A DNA stretch of 64,000 nucleotides from Rhizobium sp. FKL33 (GTDB lineage: Bacteria > Pseudomonadota > Alphaproteobacteria > Rhizobiales > Rhizobiaceae), in NCBI RefSeq assembly GCF_005222915.1, contig NZ_STFX01000023.1:62001-126000 (forward strand), written 5' to 3'. The notes beneath the pieces were generated by a model. It searched no databases and had not been told where the DNA came from. It was given only the letters and a program-made list of their open reading frames with translations. This document shows positions 1-10,727 of the stretch, piece by piece; the stretch's first letter is position 1; every line of letters starts with the position of its first letter. The translations under genes were made by a program, and so were the position numbers.

Positions 1-1
1 C

Positions 2-3000
2 AAGGCGAGCATCACGGTGGCGCTGGCCGAGAGCCTCATCACCGCCGGCATCGCCTTCGACGACAGCGACACAATCACCGTCGCCGACACCGCCGAAAAT
101 CTCGCCGCGCTCACGACCACGACAATCGCCTCGCTCGCCACGCTCGGCGTCACCAGCCTCGACGCCAGCGACGACGCCGTCACCCTCACCGTGGCGCAGG
201 CCGAGGCGCTGATCGCCGCCGGCATCGACTTTGACGACAGCGACACGGTCACGATCTCCGACACCGCCGAAAACATCGAGGCGATGGATGTGGACGACAT
301 CACAGCGCTCGCAACCCTCGGCATCTCGGAGATCAAGGCCAGCGACGAGGCCCCGGCCCTCAGCCTCGCCCAGATCAACGCCCTGGCGGATGTGCATATA
401 TCCACGAGCTACGCCTCGGGCGCCTATGCCGCCGCGTCGTCTAGCGAAACGCTGATCGGTTCGACGACGTCGAACGGCAACACCGATCTGACGGCGCTCA
501 CCGGCGGCGGCTATGCGGTGTCCTGGACGGCCTACAACACGTCCAACTACAGCTACGACCTTTATGTCGAAGTGTTCGACGCCGACGGCGCGGTCGTCAA
601 GGCAGCCACGGCGGTCGCCACATCGGCCTGGTCCAACTCTGGCGGCGCGCTGATCGCGCTCAGCGACGGCGGTTTTGCCGCGACCTGGGCGAATCGCAGC
701 CAGACGACGGTCACTCTGGCGACGTTCTCGGCTGACGGCGATCTCGTGATGGAGCAGGCGATCAACGACACGGCCGGTTCATCTGTATCCTATGTTTCGA
801 CAGAAGAACTCGCCAACGGCAATCTGGTCATCACCTGGTCAACCTCAGGTACCGATGGCGACGCCTTCGGCGCGTATATGAAAATCGTCGAGTCCGACGG
901 CGATGTCGTTTTAGCGGAAACGCGCGTCAACACCTATACATCAGGTAGTCAGGCTCAGCAGGAGGTCGTCGCGCTCGACGGCGGCGGGTTTGCGATCGTC
1001 TGGACCTCGAATGGACAGGACGGCAGCGGGAACGGCGTCTACATGAAGGTCTATTCGGCTTCTGGCGCTGAAATTCTTGGCGAAACCAGGGTCAATACGT
1101 CTACCAATGGGGCGCAAGAAAATGCCGATATAACCGCGCTCGCGAATGGCGGCTTCGTCGTCAGCTGGACCTCCGGCAACGAGGCCAACGTCTACATGAA
1201 AGTGTATGACTCGCTCGGCAATGAGGTTCTCGACGAGGAGACGCCGGCCAGCGACACCAACGGGAACTATCAGCCCTATAGCGAGATCACCACACTGACC
1301 GATGGCGGTTTCGTGATTACATGGATGGAATTCTCGTCCAACTATGAAATCTATGCGAAACAATACGCTGCTGACGGAACAGAGGTGACGTCGAAGACCC
1401 TAGTCAGCAGCGGCAGCTCGTCAAATGAAGAGTACTACCCCGGCGTCATCGCACTGGCCAATGGCGGTTACGCCATCGCCTGGTTCCACGTAGATAGTGC
1501 GCGGCGATACCTCATCCAGCTGCGGATCTTCGACGCGGACGGAAATGCCGTGGGAGATGTCCTCTCCACGTCAGCCTTGAATGGCTCCTCCGAAATTTAC
1601 AATAATGAAAACACGAACCGATACCCGGAAATCACCGAACTCGCCAATGGCGACATCGTCGTCGCCTGGACGTCGAGCAACGGCGTCTACACCCGGACCT
1701 TTGAACCGGACACCGAAAGCGCCAGCCTCGACGATGAGGCGGCCGTCATCAACGGCCTGTCCCAATCCGACATCGCCGACCTCGTGGAACTCGGCGTCAC
1801 GACCATCAACGTCACGGATGCAAAGGCGATCACGCTCTCGGCCGATCTCGCCTCGTCGCTGATCGCCATCGACGACATGGCCATCGCCGGCGCGACATCG
1901 GTGACGGTGTCGGGCGAGGGCGTCGCCATCGACGATTTCGACGCCGAGGACATCGCCGACCTCGCAACGCTCGGCGTCACCGTCATGGATGTGACAGACG
2001 ACGGCGAGATCACGCTCAGCCTCGCACAGGCCCAGGCTTATGTGACCGCCGGCATCGACTTCGCCAGCGACGATGTGGTGACCGTCATCCTGACCGCGAC
2101 TGAGTTTGCCGCGCTCGACACGGACGAGCTCACAGACCTCGACGATTTGGGCGTCGACGTGTTTGATCTCTCGGACGACGCGGCGACGCTGACGCTGACG
2201 GAAGCCGCAGCGCTCTCGGCCAAGGGCTTTTCATTCGCCGACGGCGACACGGTTACGATTTATGACAGCGGCGAAAACCTCACCGCGCTCTCGACGACGA
2301 CGATCGGCACGCTCGGAACGCTCGGCGCCGCCAGCCTCGACGCCAGCGACGACAAAGTGTCGTTCTCGCTCGCGCAGCTCACCGCGCTCGACGCCGCCGA
2401 CATCGCGCTCACCGCTGAGGATACGGTGACGCTGTCGATCGAGGCCAGCGATCTGTCGGCTCTGACCACGGCCCAAGCGACCTCGGTCGCCGGCCTCGCC
2501 GTCGACACGATCTCGGTCTCCGACGGCGAGGCGGTCAGCTTCGACGCCGACATCGCGGCGCTGCTCTCCGCCAAGACCGGCCTCGCCATTGCCGGCGCGG
2601 CCTCGGTGACCGTCACCGGAACCGGTTCGGAGATCGACGATTTCGACGCCGAGGACATCGCCGACCTCGCAACGCTCGGCGTCAGCGCCATGGATGTGAC
2701 AGACGACGGCGAGATCACCCTCAGCCTCACCCAGGCCCAGGCCTATATCGCGGCGGGCATCGTCTTCGTCAGCGGCGACACAGTGACTGTCACCCTGACC
2801 GCGACTGAGCTTGCCGGGCTCGACACGGACGACCTCGCCGATCTCGACGCTCTCGGCGTCGATGTGTTCGATCTGTCCGACGCGGTGAGCATCACGGTCG
2901 CCCAGGCCGAGGACATCATCGACGCCGGCATCGTCTTCGCCGCCGACGACAGCGTGACGGTCTATGACAGCGGCGAAAACCTCGCTGCGCTCACGACCAC

Positions 3001-6000
3001 GACGATCGGCGATCTCGGGACACTCGGCGTCTCCGTCATCGACGCCAGCGACAACGCGGCGACATTCTCGCTCGCGCAACTGACCGCGATCGACGCCGCC
3101 GACATCGCGCTCACCGCTGCGGACGCCGTCACCCTCGACGACACGGCGGCCAACTTGTCCGAACTCGACGCCGACGATGTGACGATGCTCGCCGGTTTCG
3201 GCGTCAACCAGATCACGGTCTCCGACAAGGGCGCCGTCAGCCTGACTGCCGCCGTGGCGTCTGAGCTTGCCGCGATTTCCGGCCTCGCTATTTCCGACGC
3301 AAGCTCGGTGACCGTGACGGGAACCAGCTCGGCGATCGCGGCTTTCGACGCCGACGACATCGCCGCACTCGATGCTCTCGGCGTCACCACTATGGATGTG
3401 ACCGGCAACGCCATCACCTTGACGCTGGCCCAGGCCAACGCCTACATCTCCGCAGGCATCGCCTTCTCCAGCGGCGATGTGGTGACGCTGACGCTCTCGG
3501 CTGCCGAGCTGGCAGGCCTCGACGCGGGTGAGATCGCCAATCTGGACGGTATCGGCGTCGACATCATCGACATGACCGGCGACATCGCCGCGCTGACGCT
3601 GGTCCAGGCCGCCGCGCTGACCACGGCGAGCATCTCATTCGCCGGCAGCGACACGATCACGATCTATGACAGCGGCGCCAATCTCGCCGCGCTGACCACC
3701 GCGACGATCGGCGATCTCGACACGCTCGGCGTCTCCGTCATCGACGCCAGCGACAACGCGGCGACATTCTCGCTCGCGCAACTCAGCGCGCTCGACGACG
3801 CCTCGATCGCCCTCACCGCCGCCGACGCCGTCACCCTAAACGACACGGCGACGACCCTCTCGGGTCTGAGCGCGGACGACGCCACGATGCTCGCCGACCT
3901 CGGCGTCAACCAGATCACGGTCTCCGACAAGGGCGCCGTCAGCCTGACTGCCGCCGTCGCGTCCGGGCTTGCCGCGATCTCCGGCCTCGCCATTTCCGAC
4001 GCGGCCTCGGTGACCGTGACCGGAAGCAGTTCGGCGATCGGCGCGTTCGACGCCGACGACATCGCCGCGCTCGATGCTCTGGGCGTCACGACGATGGATG
4101 TGACCGGCGACGCCATCACGCTCACCCTCGCCCTGGCCAACGTCTATGCGAGTTTCGCCATCGCCTTCGTCAGCGACGACGTGGTGACCGTCACGCTCAC
4201 GGCCACGGAGATGGAAAACCTCGATGCCGAGGAGATCGCCAGCCTCTATGCGATCGGCGTGGACGTTTTTGACGAAACGGGCAACCCGGTCACGCTCAGC
4301 TTCGCGCAGGCCGAGGCCATGATTGCCGGCTCCATCGCGGCTGCGGACGGCGACGTGGTGACGGTGACGCTGACGACCGCGCAACTGGCCGATCTCGACG
4401 CCGACGATATCGACGACCTCGACGACATCCGTGTAGACATCCTGGATGTGATCAACAACGACGCCACGCTGTCGCTGGTCCAGGCTGCGGCACTGACCAC
4501 GGCGGGCATCTCTTTCGCCGACAGCGACACGATCACGGTCTATGACAGCGGTGCCAATCTCGCTGCGCTGACGACAGCGGCGATCGGCGATCTCAAGGAT
4601 CTCGGCGTCACCAGTCTGGATTCCTCCACCGAGGCCGTGGCCTTCTCGCTGGCGCAGCTCAGCGCGCTCGACGACGCCTCGATCGCGCTCACCGCGTCGG
4701 ATCTCGTCTCGCTGACCGACATGGCGGCCAATCTGTCGGAACTCGACGCGGATGACGCCACGATGCTCGCCGATCTCGGCGTCGACGTGATCATCGTCTC
4801 CGACGAAGGCGCCGTCAAACTCGACGCATCGGCGGCCGCCACGCTCTCCGAGACATCCGGCCTCGCCATCATTGGCGCGGTATCGGTGACCGTGACCGGA
4901 ACCAGTTCCGAGATCGGCGATTTCGACGCCGACGACATCGCTGCGCTCGCCGATCTCGGCGTCACCGCCATGGATGTCGCCGACGACGCCATCACATTGT
5001 CGCTCACCCAGGCGGAGGCCTATATCGCCGCCGGAATCGCCTTCGACAGCGACGACGCGGTGACCGTCTCCGTCTCGCTGACCGAGGCGCAATCGCTCGA
5101 CAATGCCGACGAGCTCTCTGAAGCCGGCGTCGACTTTATCGAAATCGACGCCTCGGCCGCCGAGATCAAGGCTCTCACCGTCGAAGACATCGCCGCATTG
5201 GGCGCTGCGGGCGTCGACAGGATCGATATCGACGAAGACAAGGTCGTGTTGACCGCAGCGCAGATCGCCGCCTTTGCCGGCGCCGGCATTTCGTTCGACG
5301 ACAGCGACACCATCACCGAATATGTGGCGATGACGCTGGTCAACGACACGACGTCCGCGTCCGAGCATAAACAGGCGAAGATCAATGTCATCGACAATGA
5401 CAGCGCGCTCGACGGCCTGAGCCTGACGCTCACCGGCGCGACAGTCACCTCCGGCGACGGCGCGGTCGTTGTCAAAAGCGACGGCACGCTGTCGGTCACA
5501 TATAACGGCGACGATATCGACGGCGACGAGACGGCGAAGGTTGTCGTGACCTATACCGCCACCGACGGCGAAACCAGTTCGACGGCGAAACTGACCGTGA
5601 CATTCACGGCCACGGCGGAGGCCGGCGACGACATCTACGGCACCGAGAAGAAAGACACGCTGACGGGCACCAGCTCCGCAGAGCGGATCTATGGCCTCGC
5701 GGACGATGACACGCTGTCGGGCTTTGGCGGCAATGACACCCTCTATGGCGGGGCCGGCGACGACACGCTGTATGGCGGGGCCGGCAATGACAATCTGTTC
5801 GGCGGAGCCGACAACGACCTGCTCATGGGCGGCGACGGCAATGACACGCTCGACGGCAGCACGGGCAAGGACAAGATCTATGGCGGGGCCGGAAAGGACA
5901 AGATCTATGGCGGCACCGGCGACGATCTCGTCTCTGGCGACGCCGGAAACGACACGCTGACCGGCGGCGCCGGCGACGATACGCTGTCCGGCGGAAAGGG

Positions 6001-6247
6001 CGCCGACACCTTCGTGTTCATCGAGGAAATCGGAACCAACAAGGAAATCGTCACCGACTTCACCGCCACCGGCTCCAGCCATGACGTCATCGATCTTACC
6101 GATTTCGACATCGGCTCGTTCAAGGAGCTGAAGGCGCTGATGGATGACAGCGGCAAGAATGTCGCCATCGAATTCGAGGGCGGCGGAACCATCGTCCTGA
6201 AGAATCTCGAGATCGACGATCTGACCAAGAACGATTTCCTGCTCTGA
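2..6247 (+). CDS. Giant repetitive RTX calcium-binding protein, 5' end outside window
   Basis: The reading frame is open from base 2 and begins inside a repeat, so the true start lies upstream; a GTG at 17 is not a convincing start. About 2,080 residues are visible. Numbering from base 17, a first repeat block is followed at about 157-562 by eight repeats of the type GGFVVSW...YDADG, which could form a beta-propeller. From about 570 to 1770 come repeats with LGVxxIDASD and AQAxAYIAAGI signatures, arranged in units of about 234 residues. A cadherin/VCBS-like segment precedes GGxGxDxL calcium-binding repeats (about 1870-2000). The C-terminus ends in FLL. RTX repeats with a C-terminal uncleaved signal are typical of type I secreted proteins. 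It is probably a surface or extracellular adhesin; the role is inferred. Confidence 0.9.
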   Translation, partial: KASITVALAESLITAGIAFDDSDTITVADTAENLAALTTTTIASLATLGVTSLDASDDAVTLTVAQAEALIAAGIDFDDSDTVTISDTAENIEAMDVDDITALATLGISEIKASDEAPALSLAQINALADVHISTSYASGAYAAASSSETLIGSTTSNGNTDLTALTGGGYAVSWTAYNTSNYSYDLYVEVFDADGAVVKAATAVATSAWSNSGGALIALSDGGFAATWANRSQTTVTLATFSADGDLVMEQAINDTAGSSVSYVSTEELANGNLVITWSTSGTDGDAFGAYMKIVESDGDVVLAETRVNTYTSGSQAQQEVVALDGGGFAIVWTSNGQDGSGNGVYMKVYSASGAEILGETRVNTSTNGAQENADITALANGGFVVSWTSGNEANVYMKVYDSLGNEVLDEETPASDTNGNYQPYSEITTLTDGGFVITWMEFSSNYEIYAKQYAADGTEVTSKTLVSSGSSSNEEYYPGVIALANGGYAIAWFHVDSARRYLIQLRIFDADGNAVGDVLSTSALNGSSEIYNNENTNRYPEITELANGDIVVAWTSSNGVYTRTFEPDTESASLDDEAAVINGLSQSDIADLVELGVTTINVTDAKAITLSADLASSLIAIDDMAIAGATSVTVSGEGVAIDDFDAEDIADLATLGVTVMDVTDDGEITLSLAQAQAYVTAGIDFASDDVVTVILTATEFAALDTDELTDLDDLGVDVFDLSDDAATLTLTEAAALSAKGFSFADGDTVTIYDSGENLTALSTTTIGTLGTLGAASLDASDDKVSFSLAQLTALDAADIALTAEDTVTLSIEASDLSALTTAQATSVAGLAVDTISVSDGEAVSFDADIAALLSAKTGLAIAGAASVTVTGTGSEIDDFDAEDIADLATLGVSAMDVTDDGEITLSLTQAQAYIAAGIVFVSGDTVTVTLTATELAGLDTDDLADLDALGVDVFDLSDAVSITVAQAEDIIDAGIVFAADDSVTVYDSGENLAALTTTTIGDLGTLGVSVIDASDNAATFSLAQLTAIDAADIALTAADAVTLDDTAANLSELDADDVTMLAGFGVNQITVSDKGAVSLTAAVASELAAISGLAISDASSVTVTGTSSAIAAFDADDIAALDALGVTTMDVTGNAITLTLAQANAYISAGIAFSSGDVVTLTLSAAELAGLDAGEIANLDGIGVDIIDMTGDIAALTLVQAAALTTASISFAGSDTITIYDSGANLAALTTATIGDLDTLGVSVIDASDNAATFSLAQLSALDDASIALTAADAVTLNDTATTLSGLSADDATMLADLGVNQITVSDKGAVSLTAAVASGLAAISGLAISDAASVTVTGSSSAIGAFDADDIAALDALGVTTMDVTGDAITLTLALANVYASFAIAFVSDDVVTVTLTATEMENLDAEEIASLYAIGVDVFDETGNPVTLSFAQAEAMIAGSIAAADGDVVTVTLTTAQLADLDADDIDDLDDIRVDILDVINNDATLSLVQAAALTTAGISFADSDTITVYDSGANLAALTTAAIGDLKDLGVTSLDSSTEAVAFSLAQLSALDDASIALTASDLVSLTDMAANLSELDADDATMLADLGVDVIIVSDEGAVKLDASAAATLSETSGLAIIGAVSVTVTGTSSEIGDFDADDIAALADLGVTAMDVADDAITLSLTQAEAYIAAGIAFDSDDAVTVSVSLTEAQSLDNADELSEAGVDFIEIDASAAEIKALTVEDIAALGAAGVDRIDIDEDKVVLTAAQIAAFAGAGISFDDSDTITEYVAMTLVNDTTSASEHKQAKINVIDNDSALDGLSLTLTGATVTSGDGAVVVKSDGTLSVTYNGDDIDGDETAKVVVTYTATDGETSSTAKLTVTFTATAEAGDDIYGTEKKDTLTGTSSAERIYGLADDDTLSGFGGNDTLYGGAGDDTLYGGAGNDNLFGGADNDLLMGGDGNDTLDGSTGKDKIYGGAGKDKIYGGTGDDLVSGDAGNDTLTGGAGDDTLSGGKGADTFVFIEEIGTNKEIVTDFTATGSSHDVIDLTDFDIGSFKELKALMDDSGKNVAIEFEGGGTIVLKNLEIDDLTKNDFLL

Positions 6248-6269
6248 CCTGAGAGCGGGACGCCATACA

Positions 6270-6305
6270 AAACGCCGCCTCGCGAAGCCGGGGCGGCGTT
6301 TGCTT
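6270..6305 (+). terminator. Terminator of the giant RTX gene
   Basis: A perfect 10-bp inverted repeat, AAACGCCGCC at 6270-6279 and GGCGGCGTTT at 6292-6301, starts 22 bases after the stop codon. The same hairpin follows the next RTX gene. A second hairpin with GCCTCG/CGAGGC arms lies at 6314-6331. Confidence 0.75.
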
Positions 6306-6759
6306 TAGACGGCGCCTCGGCTTAGCGAGGCGGCGCGTTTCGTCGCCATCCTGGTTCGCTGCCAAGACGGCGGTTTATTCAACAAGCACCCCCCCCAAAA
6401 AGCCACCACAATATTCATGTTAAAATATATAAATTCATAACCTAGATTTCATCCAGAACACAAAACCACAAGCATTATTTAGCATTAATTCGCGATAGCC
6501 ACATCAGCGGATAATAGTTTATTAATATTTTTAATACACTTTTGGAGCGGGTAGAGTTTAACTAAAGCCCATTCTGGAGATTTTGACCTCGCTTTCCACC
6601 TATCTTTCTTTGCGAACCCACGGCGAAACATCAGACTTCGATGTGTGCTGAACAGATTTCCGGAAACAGTGGCAGAGGTCAGCCGATCCATCTTCTCGTC
6701 AATCTCGCTGGTACGGCACGGCGATGCGCCATGCCACAGCAACTCCAAAAGGCCCTTGC
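6306..6759. other. A+T-rich intergenic region between two RTX genes
   Basis: After a short GC hairpin the sequence from about 6375 becomes conspicuously A+T-rich, in contrast to both flanking genes. It probably holds the promoter of the following RTX gene, but no clear -35/-10 pair stands out. I see no convincing gene. Confidence 0.5.
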
Positions 6760-7842
6760 ATGGACTCCTACTTCTCAGCTGATGCGACAACCGCGACGTC
6801 GATGGATCTTACCGCCTATGATGTCACTGACACGACTTTTGCCGTGGGGACTGACACATCCGGCCTTTGGCAAATCGTCAACAGTGAAGATTACACAACG
6901 ATCTTTTACGACTCCAAACAAATTTTCCGCGTCTATTCCGGATATAACGATCCAATCAACATCACCGACATCGTGATCGACGGCAAACATTATTGTGCGA
7001 CGGCCACGCAATCAGGGACGCAGGTCTACACCACCATCTTCTCTACAGATGAATCCAGCCCAACCCTGGCATTTAAAACGGTCTCGAACACGGCCAGCAT
7101 TACTGCAATTTACAAGGACACCGAGACCGGCGACATTGTTTTCGAGACGGTGAACACCGATGGGGAGACCGTTTATACCGCCTTCGACTCGGGATACAGC
7201 CCCTCCACCACGGAAGACGGCGACGACATCGTCGGCACGGAAGACAGCGACTCGCTGACGGGAACGAACTCCGCAGAGCAGATCTATGGCCTCGCAGACA
7301 ATGACACGCTGTCGGGCCTCGGCGGCGATGACACGCTCTATGGCGGCCGCGGCAATGACACTCTGTATGGCGGAGCCGGCAATGACAGCCTGTTCGGCGG
7401 AGCCGACAACGACCTTCTCAAGGGTGGCGATGGCAATGACACGCTCGACGGCGGCACGGGCAAGGACAAGATCTATGGCGGCGCCGGCAAGGACAAGATC
7501 TATGGCGGCACCGGCGACGATCTCATCTCTGGCGACGCCGGAAACGACACGCTGACCGGCGGCGCCGGCGACGATACGCTGTCCGGCGGCAAGGGCGCCG
7601 ACACTTTCGTGTTCGTCGACCAGACCGGACCTCACCGGGAGGTCGTCACCGACTTCACCGCCACCGGCTCCAGCCATGACGTCATCGATCTCACCGATTT
7701 CGACATCGGCTCGTTCAAGGAGCTGAAGGCGCTGATGGATGACAGCGGCAAGAATGTCGCCATCGAATTCGAGGGCGGCGGAACCATCGTCCTGAAGAAT
7801 CTCGAGATCGACGATCTGACCAAGAACGATTTCCTGCTCTGA
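6760..7842 (+). CDS. Short RTX calcium-binding protein sharing its tail with the upstream giant protein
   Basis: The protein has about 360 residues. ATG 6760 (MDSYFSADATTA) is preferred over ATG 6724 because an AAAAGG stretch lies 7 bases upstream. The N-terminal 150 residues form a unique, unrecognised domain with no signal peptide. From base 7219 to the stop, the protein is collinear without gaps with the last 624 bases of the preceding RTX gene: calcium-binding GGxGxDxL repeats, a DVIDLTDFDIGS segment and a C-terminal FLL. The last 60 or so codons are nearly identical in DNA, and the terminator is shared. It is probably a type I secretion substrate whose N-terminal domain carries the specific function, which is unknown. 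Confidence 0.88.
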   Translation: MDSYFSADATTATSMDLTAYDVTDTTFAVGTDTSGLWQIVNSEDYTTIFYDSKQIFRVYSGYNDPINITDIVIDGKHYCATATQSGTQVYTTIFSTDESSPTLAFKTVSNTASITAIYKDTETGDIVFETVNTDGETVYTAFDSGYSPSTTEDGDDIVGTEDSDSLTGTNSAEQIYGLADNDTLSGLGGDDTLYGGRGNDTLYGGAGNDSLFGGADNDLLKGGDGNDTLDGGTGKDKIYGGAGKDKIYGGTGDDLISGDAGNDTLTGGAGDDTLSGGKGADTFVFVDQTGPHREVVTDFTATGSSHDVIDLTDFDIGSFKELKALMDDSGKNVAIEFEGGGTIVLKNLEIDDLTKNDFLL

Positions 7843-7864
7843 CCTGAGAGCGGGACGCCATACC

Positions 7865-7900
7865 AAACGCCGCCTCGCGAAGCCGGGGCGGCGTTTGCAT
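7865..7900 (+). terminator. Terminator of the short RTX gene
   Basis: AAACGCCGCC at 7865-7874 pairs with GGCGGCGTTT at 7887-7896. It is a copy of the hairpin after the giant RTX gene at the same distance from the stop codon. Confidence 0.75.
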
Positions 7901-8691
7901 TTCATCTCGCGCCAGGGCCTCTCCTTGCGCGCTCAGCCTCTCGCCAGAGGGAAACTTCGACCAAAAGAAGAGGCGCATGGAATGAAATTCGGCTCGGGTG
8001 ACGCCCCCAATAATGATCACATGAAAAGCCGCTTTTTCGTTGAAGATTAACCGATCATTAGCTATAAGCGTTCAAGCTAAATCGAATTCAACCAGTTTAT
8101 ACAAGCGCTATACATTCTCTTCGGCGGAACTTGCGTCCCTAGGTTTTTTTAGGCCTTTTCACCAAGCCGTTTGGATGACCTAAGCCTTTTCATCCTTTCC
8201 CCCGGTTGCTGCATAGGCAAGCACCCACAGGGGACGCTTGAAGGCTTGGCGCGATCTCGTTTTTGGTGATCTCTCGGGCCCATCCTGAAAGGGCAACGGC
8301 GCGAGGTTCGAAGCGGCGTCTCTGCCGCCGGAGCTGCGCAGCGCGCCCCCTCTCGACCGCCCAAAAACCGGGTGCGCCCTAAGCCCCCTCTTTCGCCTCA
8401 GCTATTTTGCTGATCCTTATTTTTATATATTCCTAATATACCATTCGTAAACTAAGTTTGCGGTACGTTTGGCTGTGACATGAGCCAAGACGCGACCGAC
8501 ACCAGCCGTCGACTTTCACACATGGCGAACGCCGGCGTTGCGCGCCGGCGGATGCGACGTCGCACACAGATGCGGGTCCGGAATGTGAGAAGGTCTTCGG
8601 CATGAGAACTGGTTGAAATCGACGCCGGAGAGGCAGTTGCGCCTGCCCGGGGAAACGCCGCGCCCAAGCGTCGGCGAAAGTGAGGATGGGA
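7901..8691. other. Non-coding region upstream of the chemoreceptor
   Basis: About 790 bases of mixed composition, with A+T-rich patches near 8010-8110 and 8395-8460. Short frames on both strands (for example 8149-8364 minus) have compositionally odd products and no good ribosome site, so I call none of them. The patch at 8400-8460 could hold the promoter of the chemoreceptor gene. Confidence 0.4.
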
Positions 8692-10467
8692 ATGCTCGAC
8701 GGGTTGTTTGCGAAACACGCCAAGGCGAAGCTCGCGGCTTTGGATGCGCTGGGCGCGAATGTGATGCTGGCCGACGCCCAGCTGAACATCACCTATATGA
8801 ACGACAGCGTGCGCGAGCTGCTACAGGAAGCGGAGAGCGACCTCAAGAAGGAATTGCCGCGCTTTGCGATGTCGACGCTGATCGGCTCGTCCATCGACGT
8901 GTTTCACAAAAATCCGAGCCACCAGCGCAACATGCTGGCGGCGCTGAAGAAGCCGCACAACGCCACGATCTGGGTCGGCAAACACGCTTTTGACCTGAAG
9001 GTCGCCCCGCTGATCGACGGCGGCAAGACCTTCGGTTTCGTGGTGGAATGGGCCAACGCCAAGGAACGCCTGCTCAATCTCGACTACGCCAACCAGATGG
9101 CCGCCATCAACCGGGTGCAGGCGGTGATCGAATTCACGCCCGACGGCAAGGTGGTGAGCGCCAACCAGAATTTCTGCGACGCGTTGGGCTACAGACTGGA
9201 AGAGATCATCGGCCAGAACCACAGCCTGTTCGTCGACAAGGACTATGCCTCCTCCCCATCCTATACGGAATTCTGGACCGCTCTCCGGCGCGGCGAAGCG
9301 CAGATCGCCGAATTCACCCGCGTCGGCAAGGGCGGCAAGAAGGTGGTGATCAACGCCTCCTATAACCCGATCAAGGATGGGCAGGGCCGCGTGATCAAGG
9401 TGGTGAAATACGCCAGCGACGTGACCGAGCGCGTGCGCGCCGTCGAGGAGATCGGCGAAGGGCTGGGACGCCTCGCCGAGGGCGACGTGTCCTTCGAACT
9501 GAGCAAGCCTTTCGCGCCGGATTTCGAAAGCCTGCGCGTCAACCTCAACAACGCGCTGAAGCGACTGTCGGAAACGCTCGGCGCCGTGGCGCAGTCGACC
9601 TCGGAAATCGACGGCGGCACGCAGGAGATCTCGCGCAACGCCAATGATCTCGCCCGCCGCACCGAACAGCAGGCCGCCTCGCTCGAAGAAACCGCCGCCG
9701 CGCTCGACGAAATCACCGCCAATGTCGGCAATTCCTCCAAGCGCGCCGAGGAAGCCCGCCGCGCCGCAGGCGAAGCCAATGACAGCGCCGCCCGCTCCGG
9801 CAAGGTGGTGGCGGACGCCGTCGGCGCCATGGCCCGCATCGAGGCCTCGTCCAACCAGATCTCCAACATCATCGGGGTGATCGACGAGATCGCCTTCCAG
9901 ACCAACCTGCTCGCGCTCAACGCGGGCGTCGAGGCGGCGCGCGCCGGCGAAGCCGGCAAGGGCTTTGCGGTCGTGGCGCAGGAAGTGCGCGAACTCGCCC
10001 AGCGCTCGGCGCAGGCCGCCAAGGAAATCAAGGATCTGATCCGCAACTCGTCCGAAGAGGTCAAGACCGGGGTGCGGCTGGTCAGCGAAACAGGCGAAGC
10101 CCTGAAGACCATCGAGACCAATATCGTGGCCGTGAACGACCATATGAACGCGATCGCCAACGCCTCGCGCGAGCAATCGGTCGGCCTCTCCGAAGTCAAC
10201 ACCGCCGTCAACCAGATGGACCAGACCACGCAGCAGAACGCCGCCATGGTGGAGGAATCCAACGCCGCGAGCGCGACGCTGGCCAGCGAGACGGAACGTC
10301 TGCGCTCGCTGATTTCCCGGTTCAAACTGTCCGGCTCGGCCATGGCCGCCCCCCGCGCCGCAAGCCACGCGTCCCGCCCCGTCGCCTCGCCGGCCCGCGC
10401 GCTGACCGCCAAGGTGGCGAAAAGCATCGGCGGCGGAGCCGCCCAGCAGCAATGGGACGAGTTCTGA
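8692..10467 (+). CDS. Soluble methyl-accepting chemotaxis protein with two PAS domains
   Basis: The protein has about 591 residues and no transmembrane segment, so it is a cytosolic receptor. Two PAS-like sensor regions lie at about 20-120 and 130-245; the second has the features of a haem- or flavin-type PAS and is followed by a [11 protein letters not shown] linker. A HAMP-like stretch follows, then the MCP signalling domain with the conserved hairpin tip around [20 protein letters not shown]. The last residues are QQWDEF, which fits the xWxxF tether for CheR/CheB at receptor C-termini. In-frame starts exist at GTG 8680, ATG 8686 and ATG 8692. ATG 8692 is preferred because GAGGA lies just upstream. 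The ligand is unknown; energy or oxygen sensing is plausible for PAS receptors. Confidence 0.93.
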   Translation: MLDGLFAKHAKAKLAALDALGANVMLADAQLNITYMNDSVRELLQEAESDLKKELPRFAMSTLIGSSIDVFHKNPSHQRNMLAALKKPHNATIWVGKHAFDLKVAPLIDGGKTFGFVVEWANAKERLLNLDYANQMAAINRVQAVIEFTPDGKVVSANQNFCDALGYRLEEIIGQNHSLFVDKDYASSPSYTEFWTALRRGEAQIAEFTRVGKGGKKVVINASYNPIKDGQGRVIKVVKYASDVTERVRAVEEIGEGLGRLAEGDVSFELSKPFAPDFESLRVNLNNALKRLSETLGAVAQSTSEIDGGTQEISRNANDLARRTEQQAASLEETAAALDEITANVGNSSKRAEEARRAAGEANDSAARSGKVVADAVGAMARIEASSNQISNIIGVIDEIAFQTNLLALNAGVEAARAGEAGKGFAVVAQEVRELAQRSAQAAKEIKDLIRNSSEEVKTGVRLVSETGEALKTIETNIVAVNDHMNAIANASREQSVGLSEVNTAVNQMDQTTQQNAAMVEESNAASATLASETERLRSLISRFKLSGSAMAAPRAASHASRPVASPARALTAKVAKSIGGGAAQQQWDEF

Positions 10468-10497
10468 GACAGCGGATCGATCTCTTGCATGACCAGG

Positions 10498-10523
10498 GGC
10501 TCGCGGCGACGCGGGCCTTTTTT
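10498..10523 (+). terminator. Terminator of the PAS chemoreceptor gene
   Basis: GGCTCGCG (10498-10505), a GCGA loop, then CGCGGGCC (10510-10517) and six T residues. The stem has one wobble pair. Confidence 0.8.
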
Positions 10524-10727
10524 ATGAGAGCCTGCGCCCCGCCTCCGCGTGCAGAGACCATGCGCGGTCGAGCGGGTTTCCGAGGCGCATCGGCTGCTGG
10601 TCGACGGTCTGGCGGGGCCTGAACCGTCGCCCTCGACTGCGGCAAACGGGCGCCCTTGACATCCGCTTTGTTCGAGCGCATTTCAGGCTCGACGGATGCG
10701 TCCGTCATTTTCAAAGGAACCCTCGTC

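Noticed and set aside
5640-6000. Evenly spaced short repeats that could suggest a CRISPR array
   Set aside because: The repeats are 9-residue RTX codons in frame, without conserved repeat/spacer units.
3836-6082. A 748-residue open frame opposite the giant RTX gene
   Set aside because: It is antisense to clearly coding RTX repeats; it is open only because GC-rich Asp/Gly/Ala codons leave few stops. The same holds for long antisense frames at 8821-10452, 39418-41175, 41895-43580 and 50101-51903.
6485-6790. A 101-residue minus-strand frame between the two RTX genes
   Set aside because: It runs into the start of the downstream RTX gene and has no ribosome site or recognisable motifs.
8149-8364. 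A 71-residue minus-strand frame in the chemoreceptor leader
   Set aside because: Arg/Pro/Cys-rich product without a ribosome site; typical of chance frames in GC-rich DNA.
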